From positions 1,302,001 through 1,366,000 of the forward strand of contig JBBPFI010000001.1 in NCBI GenBank assembly GCA_037974965.1: 64,000 nucleotides of DNA, given 5' to 3'. Origin of the DNA: Dacryopinax spathularia. Its lineage: Eukaryota; Basidiomycota; Dacrymycetes; Dacrymycetales; Dacrymycetaceae. Positions 1 to 8,594 of the stretch are shown piece by piece. Within the stretch, counting starts at the first letter, position 1. Each line of letters starts with the position of its first letter. The position numbers and the translations under genes were made by a program. The notes under the pieces are model-generated. The model worked only from the letters and a program-made list of their open reading frames with translations. It was not told the origin of the DNA and ran no database searches.

Positions 1-997
1 GTAATGGCGACCAAGGTAGGACGCGAGGGCTGGCCGCGGCGACGGAAGCAATCGGGCGGAGCCAAACGCCGAGGGGTAAGGGACCTGTCGGTGATAGCGT
101 CGGGTGCAAACGCCGACTAGGGTCCTCGCTGGACGCGTCACTGCTGAGTTCAAAAATTAATTAATAATGGCATTGTACCTGTAATCGCAGTCAATAAAGA
201 TGGGAAAGGGTAGAAAATGTTAGGCAGCGTACGGAGCAGGTGAATTATTATGGACACCAGTGTTCAGTGGTAGATTGAGAGTCGCCGTTAGCGTCGTTTT
301 TGAATGGTCGCTGTGTTCAAGACTTCGAAGGGCGTTCGTATGGTAAGGCCGACTTGTGGTAAGTTTAGGGTGCAGTGTAGCCGTTGCTGTAGTCGGTTGT
401 ACATCTGGGAAGAGGTAAGACGATGGGGCATGAGTGGAGGGAAGGTAGGAGATAGAGGCCGCTCTGTAAAGGTTAGCTGCTTTAAGGCGTTGATGGGATG
501 AGCGGTGAGTAAGAGTACGGGTCGTACAGGGAGATGGTACGTGCTCGGAGACGTGTACAAGAGCGAAGTGGGGCAGTGGGTGGTGTAAGAAACGGCGCAG
601 TTATGAAGCGTGTTGAGCTGCGAAAGAGTGCGTCAGCGTGGTGGAGGAGGCGGGGAGTAATGCGTACCTTAGAAGTGAGAGAGCTCTCTGGGAGGCACTC
701 TGAAAGGTATGGCACAAACTGAGTCTTATTACTGTTCTGGCCTTTTCCACCAAGAGTTACAAGAGTGACGGTATTAGTACATGCTGCCATAGTCCCAGGA
801 TGTCCGGTGAGAGTGAGAGTCGTGTCAAGAGTGGTAGTGCGTATGTTTGGTACAGTGCGAGAGGTGTTGTACAATGCGGTCGTGATGAGGGCGTGCAGTC
901 ATTAATGGTTGTCGGCATCAAGTACCATGTTGGAGACAGTCCAATTTTCAGTGGAGAAAGTCTACAATATCATTCGAATTAGCAAGACATAGTAATG
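1..997. other. Left-edge region without a supported gene
   Basis: Several short open frames exist on both strands, but none shows a recognisable domain, and none joins to a neighbour through convincing splice sites. The first 130 bases contain two imperfect copies of a short motif beginning CAAACGCCGA (around 63 and 107). The stretch probably holds the 3' flank of the RPA1-like gene. If the accessory block is one Helitron, its 3' terminus would lie here or beyond the window edge, but I found no convincing CTRR end with a hairpin. Confidence 0.4.
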
Positions 998-3279
998 TTA
1001 GTTAGGCGAACCACGCACATTGCCGTTGCTGAGGGTCTTGACGGTGGTCTGTGCGTCTATGGTGACGCGATAGCGTCCCTTAACCATTTCGAGGTATTCT
1101 TCGAATTCTTGGTTGTCGGCCGGCTAGAAGTCGCAGTCAGCGAGAACTCATCTTTTTGCGGAGGCCTTACGTCTTCGCTGTTTTGGAGACAAGCCAAGGT
1201 AGTAGCAAGGTCGCCAAAAAGGCCTCTGCCAACCTCGTCGAAAGAAGTACAGACGATGGTGGTAGAGCTGCCGTCATCGAGTTCCATGGAGAGGTTGTAG
1301 CTGCGAATGGTGAGCCTATCGACTGTAGCAGGTGGGAAGAACATACAGGAAGCGGGGGTTGAGGAAATTAGTCCCGCAGGACTTGCAGTGCCACCAATCG
1401 TTTTCTTCGATGTACGTAGCGCGCTTGTGGCATTCTTTATCAATGCAGGCGTAGTAGCCGATGTCGGCAGTGCCGATGATTGTAACGTCGGCGATGAGGA
1501 CGAAAGTGTCTACTTCCTCGCGCTTGCCGAGTCCTCGTTCCTTTGCTTCATCGATCGAGATCTCTTCTAGGGGTGCACTCGCAGCGTTCGGCTTGTGCCC
1601 TGCGGCGCTGAAAAGGCCGGAGAGTAAGTGCCACGTTGCTCCTTGTTGGTTAGAGTACCTAGAATGGTAGTCAGTATGGGTTAGTAGGAGGGGATGTGCT
1701 CTTGCCATTGCAACAGGTCCTGGTGGGCGGGGTCGTCATCATCGTACCATACGACCGTACGGCCGCTCCTTGTCATCACACTGGGTCCAAGGTGGTAGTC
1801 CCATTTAAGTCCCTTGATAGACACGGCACGGCCGGTTTTGCCCTCGAAGTCGGAGCGGTAGTTTTCCCATACGCAGATGCGGAGCATACACATCGACTTG
1901 TCTACCAGGCATACGTCGAGGAAGCTGGTAGGGGTATCAAAGTTCCCACTCTTTGGGCGGAACTTGACGCCCTTTCCCACGGAATAGATAATGCCGCGGA
2001 CGTCTGGAGAGGTCAGAATGAGTTGTTCGAGGGCATGCAGGGACGTACCGCAATAATCTCCGGCGCGAAGGTCAGCAACGTCTTCGATCGAAATGATGTT
2101 AAACCAGTGGCGTGGTATAGAGCCGTCGTCGTCGGCCTGAGGAATGTTAGTGTTGTTCGGGATGAGGGAGCTCGACGTACGGCCTCAAAGCGAGCGCCAG
2201 GGTTAAAGTTGAGCTGGGCGACGTGAGGGATGTGGTTATACGCGGTGTTGCGCGCGATAGTGGATGCATTATGCAAAGCGTACACCTATGAGCGGTCAAT
2301 AAGGAAGGGCGGCATCGGATGCAAGACTGACCTCCCCAACCACCATCTTCTGGCTGCTGGCAGTCGCTGAGTTCCAGACGACGCCACCAATCTCGCCCTG
2401 GTGTGGATGAGTGTCGTCTTCGTACGCGCAGAGCCACACGCACCGTGTGATCATGGAGGGTGAGAAGTTGGCGACTACCAGAGCCGTGATTGGTAGTGTA
2501 GGTGACGACCGGCGACATGCGAGTAAGCCTAGCGACGACCCAGAATCTGCGAAGGTTAGGCAGCCAAGGTGGTGAGAACAACCTAACACTCACTTGGTGC
2601 TCTTCGTAGTGATCTTCGAGATTTCGAGGTGACGATAAGACGACGAAGACTGCGGCAGCGGACGTTCCGCTTTGGTAATCACGCAATAGGAGACCGCGTT
2701 GTCCTCTATGTCGTCGGGAAGAAAGTCTTCGTTAAAGTTTTTCATGACGATTTCACGTGAAGAACGGGGATGGGAGTCGTCCGGAGAGTACGAAGGGGAA
2801 CTTTGAGCAGTTAAAGCCAGGTGCGATGGTTGACCCTTCAATGCAATCATAGGCTTCACCGGCTTCATAGCTGTGATGATGATAGTGCTGCAGTGGCGTG
2901 AGGGCAAGAGAGGGGAAGAAGGAAGGCAAGCTTACATGCGGTGAGTCTTGCTTATGGAGCGGATGAAACCCTCGATCCTAATGAGCCAGAACTTTTGGAT
3001 GGGGGCTGGCTCCGTATCCGTGTTATTGACTAATGGAAACAGCGACGGGTGTAGTGTTGCGGTAATGTAATGCAGGCCATCGCTTATCTCCATGCTGCGG
3101 AGGCGTCAGCTGGGCGCGTGTGGTAGATATATGCGCTCTTACAAGTACTGAGTTGTGCCTTCCCCGACATTTATTTTATACGTCGTGATGTCTTTGACTT
3201 GTACAACACAGGAGTACTCGGCCACTCTGCCGAAAAGTAGGTTACGGATTGCTCCACGAGTGATAGAAAGATAGGCCAT
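998..3279 (-). CDS. RPA1-like single-strand DNA-binding protein (replication protein A large subunit family)
   Basis: RPA large subunits bind ssDNA through tandem OB folds. Start ATG at 3279 opens MAYLSITRGAIRNLLFGRV, like the RPA1 N-terminus. Exon 1 (3279-3143) joins exon 2 (3094-2936) in phase to give an N-terminal OB fold containing ISDGLHYITATL. A linker exon (2887-2594) follows, then a DBD-A-like OB fold (about 2546-2180, with RFWVVARLTRMSP and GEIGGVVWNSA), a DBD-B-like fold (about 2140-1690, SFLDVCLVDK and RICVWENY), and the C-terminal zinc-ribbon OB fold (YYACIDKECHKR, then WWHCKSCG) ending at a TAA at 998. Most introns are 31-50 nt with clear donors and branch sites. One junction near 2480 (either a short intron or a frameshift) is unresolved. 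It is encoded on the same strand as the Helitron Rep/helicase. Family membership is fairly certain; its origin as transposon cargo is inferred. Confidence 0.82.
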
Positions 3280-3427
3280 TGGTATACGACGTGAGTGAAG
3301 GGGAGTAAGGAGTGAGGTGGCGGAGTGACTGGGAAGGAACGGAAGCTATAGCAGCTCGTTTGCACCCGAATACTCCCGCGTACGTGGTTGCGCATGTGAT
3401 CGGGATGAATTGTTGGGAAGGGCTAAT

Positions 3428-4063
3428 CTAGAGTATGTACTTTTTGGCTGTAGCCCTACGTGTGGTAGCCCTGCGTGTGGTACTCTCATATCTGCGCAGT
3501 GCTCGAAGAGTACGCTTAATGAGCGAGACTTGCTTTGCCTTGAGAGAACGGAGTTCTTCGATCGAATTAGTTAGAGTAGCGGCAATGTCCAATAAAGATG
3601 CGTGGTCATTCAAGGCCGGAGGTGGCCGGAAAGAATTCACGTTGATGGTGGAGTATCGAAGAGCGTCTGTCTGTGTGCAGTTGCAGGCGGCATAGCTTGA
3701 TCGGTGAGGGGCGATGGTAGTTAAAATCCCGGATGGGGCGTCGCAAGGGGACGGGATGTTGTTGGCGGTGGGTGAGTTGGACGAGGCCGTCTCATGTTGA
3801 AGGCCGTCGCTGCAATTTTGATCGTAGAAGCATGCGAGTGAGAGTGGATTGTCTGCTATCCTATGGTAGCGTGTTAGCGGCGCTTTGTGGGATCTCGCGA
3901 AGCTTACTGAGCAGGGCTTGGGCTGTGGTTGGAGGTAAGAGCGTCGAACTGGTAGCCGATTTTAGCCAACCAGGGGGCGCATGTACTGCACGGCGTAAGG
4001 GTACAAGTGGGCGTTTTCCTTCTTAGTGTCAGTCTCAGTGGTAGGCGGCGCACTGTAGGACAT
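3428..4063 (-). CDS. Candidate small multi-exon gene, function unknown
   Basis: This is a tentative model. An ATG at 4063 opens a short frame (MSYSAPPTTETDTKKENAH...). A textbook intron (GTAAGC donor, CGCTAAC branch site, CATAG acceptor) lies near 3906-3860. The final open stretch (3640-3428) encodes a helical, basic tail with the heptad-like segment SIEELRSLKAKQVSLIKRT and arginine/threonine repeats, ending in KKYIL. I could not close a single frame across the whole interval, and the last open stretch has no ATG of its own, so exon borders are uncertain. No family is recognised. It lies between the RPA1-like gene and the minus-strand member of the paralogous pair, on the same strand as both. 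Confidence 0.3.
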
Positions 4064-4394
4064 ACTCGATAGAGACCGGGGGGGCTACATGTAGTGCTTT
4101 GGAGTCGCTGGTCGTCAGGGTGAGGCAAATAGGCGTCATGATAGTGCGGATGATTAGAACCTGTATTGAGACGGTAGGCTTTTATAGTTGTCTACTGTGT
4201 TCCTGGGGCGTCGTTCCTGGATAAGAAGCTGTGTGGAGAGGCGGCGGGAGTAAGTACACGCTGTGCTGCGTAAATGAGACTGAGATAAAGTGTCGGCAGA
4301 GGCGTCAAGCTTCACTTGGTGGTGTCTCGTAGAGAAGGTGGGCTCGGCCCCATCGTTCACAATGGTGCGGACAGCGGAACACAGCATATGCTCA
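4064..4394. other. Intergenic, no gene seen
   Basis: Only short overlapping frames occur here, without similarity or credible splice structure. It would serve as the 3' flank of the minus-strand paralog gene and the promoter of the small candidate gene to its left. Confidence 0.4.
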
Positions 4395-5176
4395 TTAACA
4401 GGAGCGAGTGCGGTGCAGTACATCGTAGAAGGCGTGGTGTGGAAGTATCTGGGTAGTGGGCAGGCCTTTGCCTAATAGATTGAGGATCTCTACGATGTCT
4501 GAGCCAATAACGCTCCCGTAGTCTAGGCAGGAGTCGTCGATTTTCTCCCAGCGCATGTATCGGAGAACCAGTACGGCGCCGTTCCACTCTGCCATCAGGG
4601 AGGGAAGTAAGGTTTTGCCCTCAGCGAGTCTTTGCGCCCGTACGACCGGTTTCGTAGTACGATGTTCGCATATGATGTGGTATGACTTGATTCTCTTGGC
4701 GCCTGACTGCTCGTCTTGTGTCTTGTGGACGCATGAATGTTGCGCATACGGTCCCTGTATGCAGGATTGAACTGGTAGATGATATAATTTCGACGAGTTG
4801 TTTGCGTATAGGGCGAACGTGAAGGGTAAGCAGACGATTTGAGGAGGTGCATCCAAGGGGACGAGGAGTGCGTTCAGGTTCAGCACGTGTTCGCGTCGCC
4901 CCGGCTGATAACGAACATGAGATTGGATGTACACGGCGTACATGTGCCTACCTCCGTCAGCGGTGCGTTTGTTGGCCGTGCAACGATTACTGGTACAACG
5001 TGGTAACGGAGCGGCTCGTTCGATGCGCCCTGGGCGTAGGAGATCAGCGTTGGTATGAATTTTCGACGAGGAGAAGACAGACGCTTTCCTCTTCCGCTCC
5101 GGACGACCTGTCGGTGAGATATCGCGGCGGTGACTCGCGTAGCGGCATCGGAAATGTGGTTGAGCGCTTGTACCAT
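4395..5176 (-). CDS. Unknown protein, paralog A of a head-to-head pair
   Basis: Model: exon 1 5176-4952 and exon 2 4904-4395, separated by a 47-nt intron (donor GTAGGC, acceptor TATCAG). Both exon lengths are multiples of three, giving 244 residues. No known domain is recognised. The C-terminal third (DYGSVIGSDIVEILNLLGKG, then HAFYDVLHRT) matches the plus-strand protein at 6374-6919 (FGDVGSEEVELIMERVGEG, then NALYDILHRN). The N-terminal parts also share a pattern of FIP/FVP, about nine residues to QG, then VVPV or TVPI, so they are paralogs. The two genes point away from each other across about 1.2 kb. A further intron in the middle of exon 2 cannot be excluded, since that part aligns poorly. 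Function is unknown; association with the nearby Helitron is positional. Confidence 0.55.
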
Positions 5177-5531
5177 CGACGCCTTTATTTAACCGCTTGT
5201 TAATTGCAGGGGGTAACCAGGCACAGGTAGTGCCGTTATGAGAGGAATGCGCCTCCGCATAGCGCATTTGACATCCGAAAATGAGACAAGGGCAGCTAAG
5301 CGGCCGGACTGCTTTGCGGCGATGCAACCTGTGCCTGTGGAAGGGCAGTGTCGAGACATCTAGCTGGAAAGGGTTAAAAGGTCGGAAAGGGTAGGCAGCG
5401 AGAAGAAGTCACCCTGTTATGGAGCTCTACTCGGATCGAGACTATGTTGGCGTGCCTTACCCTGTCAGAGTAACGTCGTGTATGTACAAGGAGCTACTCA
5501 CGTTGTATAGGGCGAAGACGAAGTGACAGCG
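5177..5531. other. Divergent intergenic region
   Basis: This lies between the start of the minus-strand paralog (5176) and the next plus-strand open frame (5532). A 310-codon open frame continues leftward through it on the minus strand, but its upstream half is low in protein-like character and is better explained as chance. It presumably carries promoters in both directions; no specific element was identified. Confidence 0.35.
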
Positions 5532-5915
5532 ATGGTGTTTCGGCCGGATCGATGCCGTGGTCAACTGCAGAAGATAGGTTGTGTCAAAGAAGTCGAAGAC
5601 GGCATTGTCGCCCAATTGGTGCCGAGAATCACAGACATCATTCCAATGTGGAGCGCACCCTACCAAGCCCGACTGAATTACATTCCAGGAACGAGCCTGA
5701 AATTGAAGAATCATTACAAGATCATGTACAGCGAGCAGCGCAAGGGACACATAAATGGGCCGGTGTTGAACTTAACAGATTGCATCTGGAAAGGTCCGAT
5801 CGTAGTGACCAAGTGGGCGATAGTAGACGGCGACAGCATCTTGTTACATATGAGCGAGCGTGATGCTACAGTCGTGGAAGTATTACTCACCTCGTCCGTT
5901 CCGACGCTGTCCTAA
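5532..5915 (+). CDS. Small unknown ORF in the accessory block
   Basis: This is an uninterrupted 127-codon frame from ATG 5532. Its composition is protein-like and well balanced, with the patch IWKGPIVVTKWAIVDGDS near residue 85, hydrophobic alternation typical of beta strands and no low-complexity sequence. An in-frame donor-like GTATTA at about 5880 leaves open a spliced C-terminus running to a stop near 6075. No family is recognised. It may be an independent small gene or a 5' exon of the plus-strand paralog downstream, but no spliced frame joining the two was established. Confidence 0.4.
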   Translation: MVFRPDRCRGQLQKIGCVKEVEDGIVAQLVPRITDIIPMWSAPYQARLNYIPGTSLKLKNHYKIMYSEQRKGHINGPVLNLTDCIWKGPIVVTKWAIVDGDSILLHMSERDATVVEVLLTSSVPTLS

Positions 5916-6373
5916 AAACAACGCTGATACCTTCCCGAAGATTCATCCAAGACATGGCACAAAGTCTGGGGGCGCAAGGGAAGGTGTGGCGAGTTGCTGT
6001 GTAGGACAATGGACGAGAGACATGGGGCGGAGGATTAGGATGTGCCTGAATGCGTATGAATTGAGCCCGCAGTGACCTTCCTCATGCGATAGACGACTCC
6101 TTTTGATTCCGATGAGGCGCGTTACGTGACTGGAAGTGGCGTTGTGGTACTCGCGACTGACTAGGGGGTGCACCACCTCGTAACCTGCGTTGTTCTTAAC
6201 CGCGTCGAATACGAAGGCGACTCTAGCTCGACTACCATGGTTGCTACATTGATCACTACCGTGCTGAAAGACGAAAGGAAGCATAGTGTGGAGGTGAAAC
6301 ATTAGTCGGACTCGTCGCACATGCCTGACTAGCGAAGTAGGATCACTCAGGGCACGATATTTGGTATGAGGTC
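5916..6373. other. Spacer between two plus-strand frames, no clear gene
   Basis: Short frames on both strands are present but lack similarity and clear splice sites. It could hold intron or UTR sequence of the neighbouring plus-strand genes. Confidence 0.3.
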
Positions 6374-6919
6374 ATGCCTCTCATCAAAATCGCGTGGGCC
6401 CCTCCCACTGAAGGTAGAGTGCGTAGATTGGCCTGTGTGAGGTCGGCATTGTGCTGAATCGTGCGATAGAGACCGTTACCTTTCGTCCCAGTACCCACGA
6501 AAGCGATCTTGGTCCAGGGACGCAAGAAGGCAGAGCTTGTGACCGTTCCGATATTGTACTCTATTTCCACCGACGGGACTTGCAATGTACACGCTATCGA
6601 CATCCGGCGCTTTCTGAGTGCGCCGTTCTCTACCGCCGAGTTGTATATTGGTCGAACGAATCATGAAGCGGACTACCTTTTACTGGAGGGGCTGTACACT
6701 GCGGAGTCTTGCCCCGCCGGCGACCACAAAAGTCGCCTGATACTTCGCAGGTGTACGGCGGTGGAAGACGACCGCATGGAATTCGGAGACGTCGGCTCAG
6801 AGGAAGTCGAACTTATTATGGAGCGTGTAGGGGAAGGGGATTACACTCTCGGCCCGGTTGTTCTGGGTAATGCGTTGTACGATATTTTACATAGGAACCT
6901 CGAGTTTCTCACGGACTAA
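6374..6919 (+). CDS. Unknown protein, paralog B of a head-to-head pair
   Basis: Model: exon 1 6374-6436 (21 codons from ATG), a 33-nt intron 6437-6469 (GTGAGG donor, GTGCTGAAT branch-like site, GATAG acceptor), and exon 2 6470-6919, giving 170 residues. The intron is unusually short but restores the frame exactly. Exon 2 opens the segment PFVPVPTKAILVQG and ends YDILHRNLEFLTD. Its C-terminal region is clearly homologous to the minus-strand protein at 4395-5176. The upstream exon is the weakest part of the model; exon 2 as coding is well supported by the paralogy. No conserved domain or catalytic motif is recognised. Confidence 0.55.
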
Positions 6920-6974
6920 TGAGATATCCGGCGTTGTAGGAATTGTACTAGCGCAGCTTACATGGAAGTACTGT

Positions 6975-8186
6975 CTAGAAGTTGTAGCTCACACTTTCTT
7001 CCTCTTCGTCTCGGCCTTCGCGTAACAAGTAAACCGCATTTAGATGAAAGGCCGCCCTGTACGGTTGGTCGTCTTTCTTGACGTTCTCGTTCCCGTCTCT
7101 AGAGTCAAGTCGTTTTCGTATCCGCGACTCCATCAGGATGAGATCGCCTTTTTTGAGCTTCGCACAGGGGTAGGGCGCTAACTCCCTCTTCGATTTCATG
7201 CCCTCGCGCGCGTCGTACGAAGCCTTGAACTCAGTAGCCTGATAAAGCATGAGGTTTCGACGTGAGTGTAGTGGGAATGCCCTTACTGGTTTCGGCGATT
7301 GGTATGCCTTCTGAAACCTGCCAGCCAATATGGTACCGAAAGGATTCATTTCTTGCTCTGGAAGAAGCGGTTATTTAGACCAAGCCGAAGAAATTCAAAA
7401 ACGACCAAGACGCACCTAACTTGGGCTTAGAGTATGAATTGAGAATTCGAGTAGCGGCTTTTGTGTCATCCCGACAGAGCGGCATCACGCTTAGGTACAC
7501 CTGGTCTGCCCAACCTCCATCTTCGTCCATAAAATGTGTCACAACGATGCGCCCAACGACCCAGATAAGAGCAGCGGAGTTGTCTTGGCGTACTAGGAAG
7601 TTCGCCATATTGATACCCAGGTTGGAGCCAAAGCGTAGGTCCAGGGGAAACTTCGTGACGTAATACACAGCGCGGTTTCTGTCGGCGTAAGATCTCATCG
7701 AGAGAATTCGGCTAGATCATGATGAGAGTGCATTCTCCTCAGGCGCAGACACATACGATTGCATGGTTTTATCGAACTCTAGCATGTCGAGATCAACACC
7801 GTCGATAGTGACTACCGATGGCTTTGATCCCCCGAGCATGAAGTTGGTCTCCGCTTCATCTGCGCCATCTGTGCCGAGCGCGATATCACCATTATTACCA
7901 CTACCATCGCGTTGAGATGCGCTGGGCGGGGTCGAAGGAAGAGAATGACTTGCGTCGGTAATGGTTTTCGCCGTGTCTGCTTCTAGAGCATCGTCCTGAA
8001 ACAAGCGGCGGTTAACAGGCGTGAAGTCCACATCAGATGAAGAGCTCGGTAGATTAACTTCGTCGCCGGTGTCCGCATTCGCGCTGGACAGCGTCAGTAG
8101 GTGACGGGTAGACAATCGCGTACGCACCGTTGTCGCTTTTGGACGATGTCCTCGTTTGTAGGGGTCGAAAGCTTTCTCTTCCCCAT
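6975..8186 (-). CDS. Unknown 348-residue protein of the accessory block
   Basis: Four exons: 8186-8128, 8083-7757, 7693-7416 and 7357-6975, total 1047 nt, in frame throughout. Introns are 44, 63 and 58 nt with donors GTGCGT, GTATGT and GTGCGT. The N-terminus (MGKRKLSTPTNEDIVQKRQR) looks like a nuclear localisation signal. It is followed by an acidic, serine-rich disordered stretch of about 110 residues. The C-terminal half is compact and strand-rich (NRAVYYVTKFPLDLRFGSN, and KKGDLILMESRIRKR near residue 300), ending in an acidic tail. The GDLILMESRI stretch resembles an OB-fold strand pattern, so nucleic-acid binding is possible but not shown. Without the 63-nt intron a TGA at 7717 would truncate it. 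It lies on the same strand as, and just downstream of, the Rep/helicase. Confidence 0.65.
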
Positions 8187-8594
8187 TCTAAGGGATGCGA
8201 AAAGTTATACTTCGCCTGGAGTATTTAAGCACCAAGGTTGACATAGCTTTGTCTGGCAGCAAGAAAACCTGTTCTCTGGCATCATCGCCTTTATTTGCAC
8301 AGCTTGAAGCGCATCGCTTTCTCCCCAGCGCTTCATATAATATGGCTGGGTCGCATCCCGAGAAGTGATCACGGCGACTCATGAGACAGTCGGAGATGCT
8401 CACAATGCCTTGTGAGGAGGCAATGCAGTCTTTCGCTGAGGCGCCACCGTATCTTGCGGGCAGTGCACGTCGGCTGCATGAAGAAGGGCGAATCGGTTGG
8501 GCATGGTAATACCGCAAATTAGTGCGATTGAGACATGACTACGAGTGTAACGCAAGACAAGCGCGGTGCCTGGAGCGCACGGAGGTAACTATTA

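Noticed and set aside
4953-5327. Upstream half of a 310-codon minus-strand open frame (5327-4395)
   Set aside because: Only the part after the 47-nt intron shows paralogy to the plus-strand protein. The upstream half is replaced by a better exon in another frame (5176-4952).
7717-7719. In-frame TGA that appears to break the 348-residue gene
   Set aside because: It falls inside a 63-nt intron with donor GTATGT; removing it keeps all four exons in frame, so no pseudogene call is needed.
8188-8517. 109-codon minus-strand frame just after the Rep/helicase stop
   Set aside because: It starts with TTG, has no ATG at its beginning, no domain and no phase-compatible join to the gene at 8186. Probably spacer.
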